DNA of 64,000 bases from Effrenium voratum. Its lineage: Eukaryota > Sar > Dinophyceae > Suessiales > Symbiodiniaceae. The position numbers and the translations under genes were made by a program. Shown piece after piece: positions 1 through 11,254 of this stretch. The notes under the pieces are model-generated. The model saw only the letters and a program-made list of their open reading frames with translations. It searched no databases and was not told the origin of the DNA. Location: positions 34,758 through 98,757 of the forward strand of contig CAUJNA010001223.1 in assembly GCA_963377175.1 (NCBI GenBank), read 5' to 3'. The stretch's first letter is position 1. Each line of letters starts with the position of its first letter.

Positions 1-684
1 CACACACACACTCCCGAAGGAAGTCTCTGTGGGCAGAACCCGTTACTCCGACATCACTACGCACAAGAAAACTCCATCAACTTGATGTTCAAACCTTCTT
101 GATCACCACATCCAAATCACACTCCACATCAGTCTGCACTTTGATAACACTTACGTCTAAGAGTGGAATTTCATACCCCTTGTTCATACGCCTTTGCTTC
201 CCTCGTTACCAACCCACTACCATTCTACCCCTTTTGGGCAGAGGGGTATGAACATCAGCAAGCCTTTTTAGGGTCATTCAAACAAGCCGCCAGCCCAACA
301 AAGTCAACGACTGCGAAAAGTTCGGGAGCCGTCAACTGCCTGACGAATCAGCAAAGCATCCCGGACCAAGTCAAAGCCCTTTGCATGGTCATGAAGAGCG
401 CTGGTTATGGGCAAGCGATCTTCGTTTACACCACTACCACAGTCACCCCTTGCACTGTTCAACTATATGTTGACACATGTTACACCAAAGGGAGAACGAA
501 GTTCTCCACAATCAACGGCACTACATGCGTCGTGCACCACATCCGGCCAGCCACTGCGGCCTAGCGCTTCCCTACTGAGGCTTCTGAGAGGCCGTCTCAA
601 CTACAATCCTGTGGGACAGTTTGAGACGGCCATGGGAGTAGTTCCTCCTTATAGGGAAGTTACAAACCTGCCGGATTTGTGAGC
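1..684 (+). other. left-edge stretch, uncertain plus-strand open frame
   Basis: The window opens with a short CA run. An open plus-strand frame at 163-564 is Thr/Cys-containing but shows no recognised domain and no clear splice sites, so I do not call it a gene. It could be exonic material of the same plus-strand gene as the CxWCG segment at 685-778. No RNA gene or mobile element was recognised. Confidence 0.2.
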
Positions 685-778
685 CCCTGCTTGCATGTGG
701 TGCGGTATTGCAGGCCCTCAAACCTCGAACTGCGCGGACAGCTACAATAAGCTTGTTTGTCGTAAGAACTACATTCAC
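685..778 (+). CDS. possible plus-strand exon with a CxWCG motif
   Basis: The plus-strand frame reads APACMWCGIAG followed by a Cys-containing tail, and just after it comes a GTAAGT donor-like site (785-790). The CMWCG core resembles the PCVWCGG core repeated on the minus strand from 7 to 38 kb. This could be an exon of a homologous gene on the opposite strand. It is a single copy with one donor-like site as support; a chance match is possible. Confidence 0.3.
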
Positions 779-825
779 GAACGTGTAAGTTTGCTGCCTG
801 TATGCTAACGTCTCTTGCCGCTCTT

Positions 826-877
826 GCTCTCTGGCTCTCTCTCTCTCTCTCGCTATATATATATATATATATATATT
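826..877. repeat. (CT)n-(TA)n microsatellite
   Basis: A CT run passes directly into a TA run. It borders the 3' side of the Ala-rich minus-strand exon, and translated it gives IYIYIY-type artefact peptides that are not coding. Confidence 0.9.
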
Positions 878-904
878 TCTATATTAGCTCTGATACATTG
901 GAAG

Positions 905-1245
905 CGACAAAGCATTTTCAGTTTGGCCGCCTCGGAAGCAGACATACCTTCCTTCTCGGCCAGCTGCTCGGCGAATTTCTCAGCTTCCTTCTTTGCCGCA
1001 GTCGCGTCCATCCCGGCGTTGATGGCGGCCTCCTCCGCCGATTTGTACGCCGCCGTGATCTCGTCCTTGACCGCAGCGCCGGAGTCCTTCATGGACTCAG
1101 CTGCAGCGTTGGCGGCCGCCTCGGCCTGCTCCTCGGTGGTCTTGCCGCTGTCCTTGGCCTCCTGCGCTGCACCCTCTGCCTTCTCCGTGGCGGAAGCATA
1201 GGATTCCGCGCTGTGCACAGCCATGCCGACGTCATCAACATCCTG
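905..1245 (-). CDS. Ala-rich helical exon of an unidentified minus-strand gene
   Basis: Minus-strand frame of about 110 codons dominated by Ala, Glu and Lys (for example KSAEEAAINAGMDATAAKKE), as in long amphipathic helices. I do not recognise a family. Similar Ala-rich segments recur on this strand at 2346-2450, 3640-3775, 4065-4195, 4770-4885 and 5860-5950, separated by non-coding sequence, so this looks like one exon of an intron-rich gene. The high-coordinate edge lies near a DVDD stretch, after which the frame turns low-quality. Exon boundaries are estimates. Because it is on the strand of the Cys-rich modules at 7-38 kb and downstream of them, it may be the C-terminal part of that gene; that link is inference. 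Confidence 0.55.
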
Positions 1246-1464
1246 CGAACAAGTGTGTGCATTGCCACCTTTCAAGTCAACTGAACACGTCTGAGCCAGT
1301 GACACTTGGCTTGTGGACTGGTTGAACGCATTGATGGTGCCAGGTGGTGAACGTGGCATCTTGGCAAACCTTTGGAGCGTTGATCTCGTCCCTGCCATTT
1401 GCAGCTGTATCCAGGACAAGGCTGAGAAAGACATCCCTAAAGAAGCACAACAGCAGCACCTGCG

Positions 1465-1790
1465 GCAGCAAGCGTTGCCAAGGCCGCAGAAGGCACACAG
1501 CCCAGACCTAGTCTGCGTCGCTCTGTCACAGCGCAGCTGCTTGCCATCAATCGATGGCAGTGACGCATGCAACCCGGTGACCAACGCTGCCATTGTGCCA
1601 TTGCACTGAGCCCGGCACTCCTTGCCACAAACCTCCCAGCAGTCTTTACCTCGCAGAGCGAGCCAAGCTGACCCGCAACCAACCACAATCTAAGGCCACG
1701 GCCGATGTTCTGCAAAGCATCAGGCTTGATGGCAGATCCATCTGTTGGGGCCATCACAGCTTCTGCAGCCTTGGCTTCAGCAGGCATTGA
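1465..1790 (-). CDS. Cys-rich and Ala-rich exon pieces, unidentified gene
   Basis: Three minus-strand pieces look coding. At about 1700-1785 is an Ala-rich stretch beginning near PAEAKAAEAVMAPTDG. At about 1570-1650 is GKDCWEVCGKECRAQC, with regularly spaced Cys. At about 1465-1540 is a stretch containing RSGLCAFCGLGNACC, whose CAFCGLG core is reminiscent of the CGFCKVQ module seen further right. Intervening sequence breaks the frame, as expected for introns. No known domain was recognised; boundaries are approximate. Confidence 0.4.
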
Positions 1791-2345
1791 CTGGCCAGTT
1801 GTGGCTTACATTGGGCGGCACTGGCCCACCGGCCCACTCAAACATGGTAATGCACGGGCCCCTTGTGGAACAATGGCTTCTTAGAAAGGGGCCTGTGGTC
1901 TTCAATGGAAACATGTTTTGTGATCGGTTGATTTTTTCATGAAAAAAACAATCTTGGCCTCCTCAGGCATGGCCAGTTGAAATATGGCGCTGCCGTAATG
2001 GGCATTGACGAATTCATTCTTTGGTGAATCCCAAATTTGTTTTTCCCCAAGTTGATTGCAAAGCACCAGAATGTGTCTGACCAACCTCATGTTTCAAACA
2101 TGCCAAGGGGCAGTGTTGGTAGTTGCTTCTGCTGCCGCTGCTGCCTACAGTGAACGGTATGAAAAACTAGAAAACATGCAATTCCAGCACGCGTCGTGCA
2201 TGCCACGTGCCTCGATGGGAGTCTTCCCAGCAGCAATAGCGGCTTCATAAGCGCATCTCCTGTGAGAACGTTCAGAGTACAAAGCGGTGAAGTTGCTGGC
2301 ACTCGTTCAGCAAGGAGTGTCACAGGCGTGCCAAGGGTTACAAGG

Positions 2346-2450
2346 ATTCTATCCTGGCAGCTTCGGCCGTGTCAGCAGCCGAGAGCCCATATTCTTTGCC
2401 CAGGCGAGTCGCCACCTCTGCAGCCGCCTTTGCTCCCTGCGGTTTCGAGG
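2346..2450 (-). CDS. Ala-rich exon
   Basis: The minus frame reads about 34 codons of Ala-rich helical sequence (core AKAAAEVATRLGKEYG, then LSAADTAEAARI), close in style to the exon at 905-1245, which contains MSASEAAKLK. The similarity of two separate segments is the main reason to call it coding. It lies between sequence with no coding appearance. No function can be assigned. Confidence 0.5.
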
Positions 2451-3380
2451 TTCTCTGGGCCACTCGCAGCACCTCCCTCTGTCTCTCTGTTTATTCGTCT
2501 CCGTTCCCTCCATTTCTCCCCCACTACACGTTTCTCTGAAAAAATGAGAGACATGCGTGAGATCGCAATGTGGCAAAGATTCGCTCTTTCAGATCCTGTT
2601 GTTTCCACCTGTCGTCTTGCTTTGTACATCTTTCCCTTGGTCTGCTCTTTTCATCTTTTGCGGCCCAGCGACAAGGCCGACAAATTCAGGAAAGTGCGCA
2701 CAGAAAAAGCAATGGGGCGCGAGGGATGCAAGCAACGCAATGGCATAACCGCTTTTGCAAATGACCCGCAAAAATACTATAGCAGCACCCCAGTTGTTTG
2801 TTGTTCGGAAGATTGCCTTCCCCTGGTCCTCATTTTCCTCCCTGTCTCCCCGTTCCCGGGTTAGCCCCATGTTCCCCTTTTCCTCCATTTCCCGCTGTTC
2901 CTCTTTGCCTCTTTTCCAGCTTCCGCATTTTCCAGCTTTCCCCTTCCACCCCTTTGTAGCTTGACTCCTGTAACACACATTCTGAAAGAAACATTCGAAG
3001 GACGCAGTGAGAGGGTCCTCAGGCAACACAACGCGAGGTCGGCCTGCTGTGCCAGGCACTGGTCCATGAGTGCCTGTGGAATCTTGAGCTTGTTTGCAGC
3101 TCCCTCCTCGACTTCCTCCAGGACACAATTTTGCAAGAGCGTCAATGTGGTTGATGAAGTTGAAAATACACATCATGCTGCCGGTTCCCGTCTTTGTTGT
3201 AAACATACTTGGCAACACTAGAACCAAGCATGCAACCCTTGAAGACAGTGCCAAAGTCTGTGATGGCAATGCCCAGAAGCTGTTCATGAGGATGTTTCTG
3301 GATTCATTTAGCCAGGGCTGTGTCACCCTGACTCAGCGTCCTTCATGCTGTCTGACACGACAGTGTCGACCTGCCCAACT
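2451..3380. other. intron-like or intergenic stretch
   Basis: Pyrimidine-rich tracts (around 2460-2545 and 2820-2960) and unrelated overlapping open frames on both strands. No frame shows a recognised motif; the longest ones (245 and 222 codons) overlap each other and the C/T-rich tracts and look accidental. Confidence 0.5.
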
Positions 3381-3384
3381 GTGG

Positions 3385-3775
3385 ATGTCCAGATGTCCGG
3401 ATGGTCACTGATCGTCACTTTGCAGTGATCACAAGGGCTGTGCCTCGACAGTCGGGACCAGCGCGGTATGCGCTGCAGACTGCCCGGCCGAGTCCATCTC
3501 GGCAGCAACATCATCTGGAAAGCCGCCATTGGCCTTGGAGACATCCTCAGGAGTGCCCCCCCCTCGCAGTGGGAACGATGCGATCAAAAGATGACAATAC
3601 AAGACAAAAGACGACTATTCGAACATTTGCTGATTGCACGAACTGACGTCGCGCCTCTGCGGCCTTCACTGCGCAGTCCACCTGCTGCTGCTGCTTCATC
3701 CCTGCCCTGGCTGCGGCAGCAGACGCGATGTTGCCGGCCACCTCGGCCATCTTCTCGGGGGTGAGGCCGCTGGCC
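3385..3775 (-). CDS. Cys-containing and Ala-rich exon pieces
   Basis: Two minus-strand pieces. At about 3640-3775 an Ala-rich segment (PEKMAEVAGNIASAAAARAG) resembles the other Ala-rich exons. At about 3385-3440 a segment with CDHCKVTISDHPDIW resembles the CGFCKVQ module of the right-hand Cys-rich array. Between and after them the frame is broken. A short GAGCCGAA/GAGCCGAAT repeat adjoins at 3788-3842. Unknown function. Confidence 0.4.
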
Positions 3776-4064
3776 TGGATCTGAACTGAGCCGAAGGAGC
3801 CGAAGGATCTGAACTGAGCCGAATGAGCCGAATGAGCCGACTGCCTTGTGCTAACTCTTTCTGGTCAAGCTGATCCGACGCTGGGTGAATATTGAGAAGT
3901 CAACAGGGAAGCAGAGTGTTTTACGTGGGGAGTGTTGTGGCGTCTGATTTACGCGACTTGATCGGCTCGGCATGGCTGCTCTATTAAGAGGAGCTTCAAA
4001 GAAAAGGAGGCCGTGCCATTGCAGACCCCTGCAGCCAAAGCAGACTGACTCTTCCTTCACAATA

Positions 4065-4195
4065 TTCCTGGCCCTGCGCCTTGTTGCTTCCCTCCATGCA
4101 AGCGCAGACCCAGGCCTTGGCCGTGTTGTAGGCAGCTGCGTAGGCTTTCTTGCACTGCTCCTTGCAAGTTTTGCAAGTTTTGCCAGCAGAACTTA
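4065..4195 (-). CDS. Cys/Ala-rich exon
   Basis: Minus frame with CKTCKEQCKKAYAAAYNTAK and a following WVCACMEGSNKAQG: closely spaced Cys then an Ala/Lys-rich stretch. It combines the Cys-rich and Ala-rich characters of its neighbours and so links the two compositional classes on this strand. No family recognised; edges approximate. Confidence 0.45.
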
Positions 4196-4224
4196 TCTGC
4201 CGCGTCCTCTGCTGACAGACCAGC

Positions 4225-4765
4225 ATCCTGCCGGCAAACATAATGGGTTTGCAGAACCCAAAATGCAATGAGGCTGGTCTGCCTGCCTTAGCCTGATTTG
4301 CGGCAGCATCTCCAGCGATTGTAGGTGCCGAGTATGGGTTCTGCCTGAATCAACCCGTTTCCAACGGGCTAAAATGTACAGGATGATGCTTTCCTTACGG
4401 AAGTTACAGTACTGTCTTCCTGATTAAAACAAAAAGTGAATCACAAAGCCCTGTGACACACTACTGTACATGCCGTTGTGTATGCCGCAAAGTGTATGCG
4501 GCTGTCAGTTGCATGATTTTGCCGAGCTTGGAACTCTTCACCAAACACGATGACCTCAACAAGAGAGAAAAGATGAGAAGAGTAAGGTCATGACATGCAA
4601 ATTGAATTGGCAAGCCAGCCTGGCCCTCCGCAATAGCCTAACAGTTCAGTTCAGTCTTGCTGTTACTCGAAAGGTGCGCATGAACAATGTGACTGTGCAA
4701 ACAAAGCATTACTTCGCATCACCAAAAACACACAGCTCTGCCTGATCTGCCATCTGCGATGCCTG
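4225..4765. other. no gene recognised
   Basis: Non-repetitive sequence without a convincing coding frame, RNA gene or element; treated as intron or spacer between Ala-rich exons. Confidence 0.4.
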
Positions 4766-4769
4766 CCAG

Positions 4770-4885
4770 TGCTGCAAAGCAAATTGCAAATACCCGAGAA
4801 ATCGGGCCTGGTCGTTGTCCATGCCAGCATCGGCAAGGGCCTGCTTGACAGCCTCCACGCCCACCGCGTTGGCCTCAGAGACAAG
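4770..4885 (-). CDS. Ala-rich exon
   Basis: Minus frame containing VSEANAVGVEAVKQALADAG followed by MDNDQARFLGYLQFALQHW. The first half resembles the Ala-rich exons to the left. No domain recognised. The exon may extend towards 4733 (a QMADQAEL stretch). Confidence 0.45.
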
Positions 4886-4889
4886 TAGA

Positions 4890-5855
4890 GCTGAAAATGC
4901 ACTTGTCCAACTTGTCCAAGCCGACAAATTCAAGGATGTCCCTGCGACACCCCCAAAGCAGCTGTCATGTCAAGCAACCTCTGGCTTCTCGACTCCTTCT
5001 TGGTGAAGGGTGCCCGCCGAGTACACATAGGCTTGGGTGGCCTGCCCGAAGCGCAGGATGTCAAAATACAGTCACAGTGTCACATTGCATAACGGACATA
5101 TTGAGAATTCCCAATGTGCAATGGCACCAAATAGGCCTGGCTGGCTGGGGGAAGACCTGCCACCTTCGCGGCCTCGGAAGCCGCCTGCCCAGCATAGCTG
5201 GCCTAGCGTCAGGTCAAGACACAGGATTGACACATGGAACGACCTGGCCTAAAATACATTATCCTGCAGCATGAGAAATCCTATTTCTGATGTGACAAAG
5301 CATGGCTTCCGCAGCTTCAGCTATTGCGCCACTGGAAATGAGTCAGGGCAACACCCAGAACTGAAGCTGAAAATGTTGTTGGCAAACGAGCACGCTGACA
5401 CTCGTATGTCTCTGTGTGCGCGTGGGGCGTTGGTATACCCGACTTGTGTTGCACGCATTACTAAAGCGCACACTCTCTGCTCTCACTCTGCTCTTCTGCA
5501 AACTCAGCCCTTGGGGCAAGTTGTTTTTGTTGGCCAAGGACTTGGATGTGTTCTTGTTTAATGGCGGTTTTTGTCGTCGACCTTGTTGCTTGCCCATTGT
5601 TGAAATTCCAGCTTGATGGCATCTCTGCTCCCATTTCCATCTTTGTCAGCTGTTGGTCTTCAGTTGGTACGTTTACAATTAGCCAATGCACTTTCTCGAG
5701 CCGTTCGAACCAAGGACCTGTGTTTGTCGCATGTTTGTTTAATTCAGGTCTTGCCTCTCATGAATGTAGGTGCCCTGAGCCCACTGACACGTGGTCAACC
5801 TGCCTGATCTCCAATTTCCTTGCCAGCAGCCTCATTCGATGGCACACTGCATTGC
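4890..5855. other. no gene recognised
   Basis: Overlapping accidental frames only. Probably intronic. No repeat family or RNA gene was recognised here. Confidence 0.4.
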
Positions 5856-5859
5856 AAGT

Positions 5860-5950
5860 GTAGTCGCCGAAACTTGACAATCGCTAGCGGCCTCTGCCGC
5901 GCTCTTTGCAGCCTGTGCCGCTTGGGTTGGATTGGAAAGCACCTGAGCAA
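5860..5950 (-). CDS. short Ala-rich exon
   Basis: Minus frame NPTQAAQAAKSAAEAASDCQ then VSATTLAMQC. Composition matches the other Ala-rich exons on this strand; no function can be given. Confidence 0.4.
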
Positions 5951-5954
5951 GGAA

Positions 5955-7150
5955 ATGGCGCGTGCGCCAGAAGACACAACTCCCAAATCCGAGATCAGCA
6001 CTCCTGGCAGGCACTGGCTGTACCACTCGTTGATGACCTCGAATGCTCACATGAACAGTTCAACTGACGATCGGAAGCTTAGACAAGCACCAAGCACTTG
6101 CTTCCAACCTGCCAGGATTTGCCGCTATTGAGATCGGGGGTCGCGCTCACAGCCCACTACCTGGCAGTTGCCGGCTCCCTTCCACTGCTGTCCGCCGCAT
6201 TGCGCATACCTCAGCCACCAAAGCATGCTCTCTTGAAGACCCCTGACAACATGTTCAATGTCTTGCCAGGTTCTCTCCCATTCTGCTTTTTGGAATAAAC
6301 TTAGAAAGTATACGCGCTTTTTGGCAGCGCTTTAGGAAAGGTAGGCGGGGGGAGAAGAAAAAAAAAGTGCTGGCAAAGCGCCGTCAATCTCAACGCTCAA
6401 GCCGCATATGCTGTGGCAGTGTGTCAGACCCTACCCAACCAACCGCGTAGCCACACAACTCAAGCAACTATTCGCTATATATATATATATCGCTCTCTTG
6501 AGCCCGGTGCGGCAAAATTGGCATTGCAGCAGCTTCCTTCACTGCCTCCGCAGACGCCTAGCGGAAGCCAGTGCATCGATTCTGCAAGTGTTCATGTTGT
6601 TCGCAGTTCCTCACAAGCCCCCGCGATATTTCAAAAACTCGCAGGGCTCTGCACAAGCCTTCTCATTCCCACTGCATCTGCAGCGGGCGAATTCGCCCTC
6701 TGCGTAGTGATCGTGGCAGGTCAGAAGATAGCTGGCAGGCACTCTGTGTCTCAAGTGCAAGTTCTGTCAAGTAAAACTTGAGCCGGGCTGGCTCGGTACT
6801 TTGCACTTCACAGCTGTGAGTGAAAGCTTTCCAGGCTGCGATGCACTTCAGTCCGCCTCAAATGAAATGACATCCATGCGCACCATGTATGGTGCTTTCC
6901 AGAGGCCCCCCAGTGCAAACCATGGAATCCAGCCTTGCTGAGCTGCGCAGTACTTGTCGCACGTGACATAGCTCGTCTGAAGGATTTCAATGTGTCGTGT
7001 CCAGTGTCCTTTTCTCCATGTCCGCATTTTGTGCCCTCTCATTGTCTCTTCCCTCTGTGCTTTGAGTCATGGGCGTTGATATTCGGCACAGTGACGTCAC
7101 ATCCGCCGCAAACTTTTCCTCAGAACAGGTAGCCCTTCCCCGAGCATTGC
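5955..7150. other. no gene recognised; contains a short TA tract
   Basis: A (TA)n tract sits at about 6476-6491 and an A-rich run at 6355-6365. No convincing exon was identified between the Ala-rich exons and the first Cys-rich module at 7.15 kb. Confidence 0.4.
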
Positions 7151-7232
7151 CAGAACCTGCTGAGTCTAGGCTGCAGGCCAACAGCCTGCCAGGTGTCCGA
7201 AGCGCCCGCACACTTCACCTGGCAGTTGGCAT
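7150..7232 (-). CDS. D-type Cys module (variant)
   Basis: Minus frame QVKCAGASDTWQAVGLQPR. It aligns with the D module further right (VDCGIPNPVWKGVGLQP at about 30.5 kb): same Cys, Trp, VGLQP spacing. This is the lowest-coordinate D copy, on the 3' side of the a/b pair at 7.6-8.5 kb, as K/D follow b in the other supermodules. Confidence 0.5.
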
Positions 7233-7640
7233 TTTGAATTGCTAAGGCTCGATCTGACAATCGCCTGCTTGGGGATGCCCTTGTCATAGACGGCACTGCC
7301 ATACGGCTTGTGAAGGATCTTGTCACCCTGAAAGGAAATCACATTCTAATCCTCGAGTCACTGAACTCCCGCCTCGCACTCTGGCACCAAGTACGTGTTT
7401 CGGTCGAAGTTGTGAGTGAAGGCTTGTCCTTTGGGTCCACTTTCAGAGGCAGGCAGTGGAAACAAAAGCCCACGCAAAGACGAAAAAACATATGGGATAG
7501 CTACGTTGTGCCAAAAGCAGGGTTGAGACTATAAGGAATGCATGCTCACATGTTGCGGCTGTGGACACTCTGCAACATGCCCGAAAGGGATGATCTGAAA
7601 GGCGGGTGAAAGGCGAATCGTGCTGCAGTGCAACTCCGCA

Positions 7641-7985
7641 CCTGCTCCATTCATGACGAAGTCATACGGTTCGCACATATTGTTGTTGTTGGAATGACAG
7701 GTCCTTGTGGGAAAATCGAGACTCTCTGGACATGTCTCTTTCAGGCTGCCACCTGCCAGCGCACCACACGCAAGGCTGACCCTTCGCCTGAGCAAGGACG
7801 AATCTGCCAAAAGCACTCTCTCGGAAGACTGGCGCCTTGAAGCCTGCCACTTGGTCATAAGGACGATCATCCTTGCTGGACAAGCACTGATGTCTGTCCT
7901 GGCGAGTCATTCTGATGGGCACAGCTTTCACCTGCAAATCTCGGTCCCTAATGTGGTTGCAGCCCATGTCTGCAGGTTTCAGGCA
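7641..7985 (-). CDS. type b Cys-rich repeat domain (three short exons)
   Basis: In transcription order: about 7985-7838 carries GCNHIRD, then CLSSKDDRPYDQVAGFKAP; about 7785-7758 carries KGQPCVWCAG; about 7703-7641 carries CHSNNNNMCEPYDFVMNGAG. The gap between the last two looks like a small intron (CAG/GTGGCA donor, CACAAG/G acceptor). The order and motifs match b domains at 22.9, 25.3, 27.8, 31.9, 34.3 and 36.4 kb. Repeated Cys pairs suggest a disulfide-stabilised extracellular module; that is inference. No known family was recognised. Confidence 0.65.
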
Positions 7986-8293
7986 GCCCAGGTTGCTGAA
8001 GACCGCGTTCTTATCATCCTTAGATGCCAAGTGCTGATCACTGCCTGTCATTAAGTACCCCATAGGCTGACCTGCAGTCTGCTGACGTTTTGGTCATTGA
8101 TATCACTCTCCGAATCTGAGGGCATTGCGCGGCACCTGGCAACCTTCAAGTTGTGGCGTGCCTCTGTCTGCCCCACGTGCCCAAATGCAGGGGGTGTGAA
8201 AGCAGAAGAAATGCAGTAAGGCTGGAACATGAATGGTGAAGTAGGCCTCCACAAGGTGTAGTCAGCCGAACGACGTTTGCAGCTGTTGACTGG

Positions 8294-8510
8294 TGCCTTG
8301 CCCTGACCGTGCATGAGCCAGTCGTAAGGTTCGCAAACTGCATTACTGTAAGAGGTGCAGGACCTTAGGGTTGAAGCTGAGCCACTTGGCATTCGCCCGC
8401 AAAATGGGCCACAGACGCTCCACCATCTCCACACCACACGCAGGGCTCGCCCCCGACGTTGAGGCCGTGCACTTTGTATCCGGTGCGGCCATCCACTCGG
8501 CCTGCAGTTT
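8294..8510 (-). CDS. type a Cys-rich repeat domain
   Basis: In transcription order: about 8510-8425 reads GRVDGRTGYKVHGLNVGGEP and continues CVWCGDGG; about 8363-8294 carries SYSNAVCEPYDWLMHGQG. The GLNVxGEPCVWCG core with YDWL and HGQG marks the a type rather than b. It lies 5' of the b domain at 7.64-7.99 kb, the same a-then-b order as in every other pair. Confidence 0.6.
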
Positions 8511-8514
8511 GCAG

Positions 8515-11030
8515 TTCTTTCGACTTGCCATCTAATTCGTCTAAGCATCCGAAGATATCCTAAGTTGCCTAAGTTCTGGGCTGAGGCATGTCAGCTTGTC
8601 CCTGATGGAGCCTGGGCTTGTGCCACAGAGTCGCACTCTGGCCTGCCATCATTGGCCAAGCCGCCACAGCCCTTCGGCTCGGGCTTCATGCACTGCAGCT
8701 CGGCCTGCATTGAGCCATGCACTCACTCCGGAATGAATTAGGCGCCAGCCTCTGTTGGCCGGGGAATCTTCCAGTAAGGCTTCTCAACCTTGCGCATCTA
8801 GCAGAGAGTCAACATGGCAGTCCTCTTTACGATCGACTGAGGCTGCTAAGGCGAATGCAATCGGGGCTGGTGGGGAAATCGGTGCTGGTGTAGCGATGTC
8901 CAGCGGGGCAACAGTCTGCGTGAATGTCGATGTGAACTCATACGACATCTTACCGTGTGCGGTGTCCAAGACATCAACTGGACTTGCTGAGTGCCTGCGC
9001 TGGCATAGGCTCGGGCGACACCGTGTCCTAGACATGCCGCCCAGTAAGTCCATGGCTCTGCAAAAGAGCTTTTGTCGTGTGTGTGCGTTGCTGCGTAAGC
9101 TACACAAGGTGGCATCAGCCCTCAGCCCTTTCAGTGTCGGGCCACGACGGCCGGATTGAAATTGCTGCAGCAGCCCAGGCTGACCTACTCTTTCCACGTT
9201 GGCTGAGTGATTCTGGTCATATTGAAACTGTGGGTCAGGCGGCGTCGTCATTGGGGCAGCAGTTGCCGGAGAGCCTGAGTGCCCCAGTCACAGGCAAGTG
9301 GTGAACAGGCTCGAAACTCCACGAGAGAAAGCTGGGTCAGGGGCTTCAGGTCGGCGCACTTTGGGTGAGCAGAGCATGCTGCACCTGGCAGTTGTCACAT
9401 TGACAAAATGCGCTTTACATCTTCAGATCAATCAAAGTGAGCCCTAGGTCTGTGATGGGCCGGGGGTCAGACTGACAGGCGCAGCAGCGCCAGCAACGCC
9501 AGCAACGCCGGCTGTGGCACCGACGGCCGGCGCGGGCGCAGAACGGGTGGCCGCCACTGTGATGACGGGCGCAGCCACCACAGTGGCACTGGGCGCACCG
9601 GGCGCACCGGGCGCACCGGGCGCACCGGGCGCACCGGGGGCGGCTGGCTCAGCACCGAGCATCGGCCCAGCCCCGAGGTCTGCCTTTCAAACAGCGAGCA
9701 CCCACGCAGCACGGCCACGCCAGCTCGCGGCACCCGCCTCTCCAGCCGCGGACTCGCCAACCTCCGCACGCACTCCTGGCTTGGCCTGGGGCACACGAAT
9801 TTGTCTTTGGTCATCTCGCACCAAGTCTCAGAACTCGTAGAATCAGCCAAAAAATCTCAGCTGCTGACAGCCAGCACTGGCACACACTGCGAATACCACT
9901 CGTCCACAATCTCAGTTGTGCTCGCATGCAAGAAGGATCAAAAAGGCACTGCAGAAATATTCTAGAGACATCATTTGCAATCGGCTGGGGTCCCCACGTT
10001 GCAAAGAGCGCCAGCCTGTCAACACGGCTCTCGCATCCCCACCCCCTTTCCAACTCAAATGGAGACTCGGCACACACTCCAGTCTCCTGTGGCATCTCTT
10101 CAACATTGAAATGTATAATGGCTGGCCCAAAGGCGTGCAAAGGCATCAGTTGACGCTTGGCACGAGTTGCGTTGCTTTTGTTAGGAGACATGTGTTCAAG
10201 TTGTTCTACGTCAGCGCTGGCTGTGCACATCTCCAGGAGTCATATTTTCGGGAAAACTTCAGATCATGTCGCGTACACCAAAGTGGCCTCGCACGCGGTG
10301 AAGCCCCTCCACTCCTTTCCTCCGCACTGGGCATACCTGAGCATGGCTTAGCAAGGAGTCATCGAAATCGGATCATTGTTTATTCCAGTATATGCCAGCC
10401 ACGGCAAGGACACACAGCTGAGAGGCTTGCAATGCCTGGACCTTCTCGTGCGGCATCAAAACCTGGGCCACTTGTGCCATGGTCACAACTCCGCATGCTC
10501 ATCATGGTGGCCACTTTTGGTCAAATCCTTATCCTGCCTAACTTCCCGATTAGTGGTTCCATGGCTGTTTCTACCAATCCAGTCACGGGGTGTTTGTCCT
10601 CTTTCTGTCCCTGAGACTTTTGGCCTTGTCACATTCGCAAATGGCATCCTCATCCTGCACAGTGTGCGACAGTGTGCAAATAGGAAAGCCTACGTAGCAT
10701 GAGCGACAGGTCCTGCTTAAACTTGTAGTCACACGACGCTCCCATCCTCAGGCTCACTCAGTTTGTTGGGCTTGAGTGAGGCCCCCCCCCAAAGCATGAG
10801 GCTGAGCAGGGCACTTGATGTCACATGAGCTTGCATGATGTGCAACGGATGCACTCATGCACTTTGGCGAACCTGACGCTCGTTCAGTGGCTGGACCTCT
10901 CTAAAAAACAAAGACAGAGCTCCCTGCCAGGCTGGTACTTGCAGTAGGAATTGCATGTGTAATAAAATTCCTGCAGAGGGGGCCACCAAACACATCATGA
11001 TTGTCGTGCCAGTACCATGCCTGAATGCTC
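8515..11030. other. mostly non-coding, with a 9-bp tandem repeat
   Basis: At 8580-8610 a minus-strand DKLTCLS-like stretch may belong to the adjacent a domain. At 9591-9640 a 9-bp unit (GCACCGGGC) is repeated about five times and gives Gly-Ala-Pro peptides on either strand, so its coding strand cannot be decided. No further module copy was found, including an expected E module. Confidence 0.35.
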
Positions 11031-11031
11031 G

Positions 11032-11205
11032 GCACGTTCACTGTGCACTCACCGCAAGTGCGACCTTGACTAAACTCAAGGCTTGCAACAAACGGCACAA
11101 GAAGACGGCTGCCTTCACGGTACGAGAACCTTTGAGTTTTAAGTGCAGAGCTGATCTTAGTCCACACGGGTGCTGGGCCAGTTCCACACTCCACCTGACA
11201 TGAAA
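11032..11205 (-). CDS. D and F Cys modules (variants)
   Basis: About 11205-11154 reads QVECGTGPAPVWTKIS, matching the D module (VDCGxPxPxWxKV). About 11076-11032 reads QGRTCGECTVNVPSI, matching the F module GKTCGFCKVQVPSI at 33.7 kb. D precedes F in transcription, as in the four supermodules at 24-34 kb. The pair lies 5' of the a/b pair at 7.6-8.5 kb and is separated from the main array by the repeat- and Copia-filled 11-22 kb interval. Confidence 0.5.
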
Positions 11206-11254
11206 GCGAGTTGTCATGTACCCGTAAGGGTGTGGTCAAGCAACAATGTAGACA

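Noticed and set aside
2196..3326. Long open frames (222 codons plus, 245 codons minus)
   Set aside because: They overlap each other on opposite strands, run through C/T-rich tracts and show no motif or sister copy.
9514..9840. Collagen-like Gly-Ala-Pro protein
   Set aside because: The signal comes from five copies of a 9-bp repeat that gives similar peptides on both strands; no surrounding collagen-like features.
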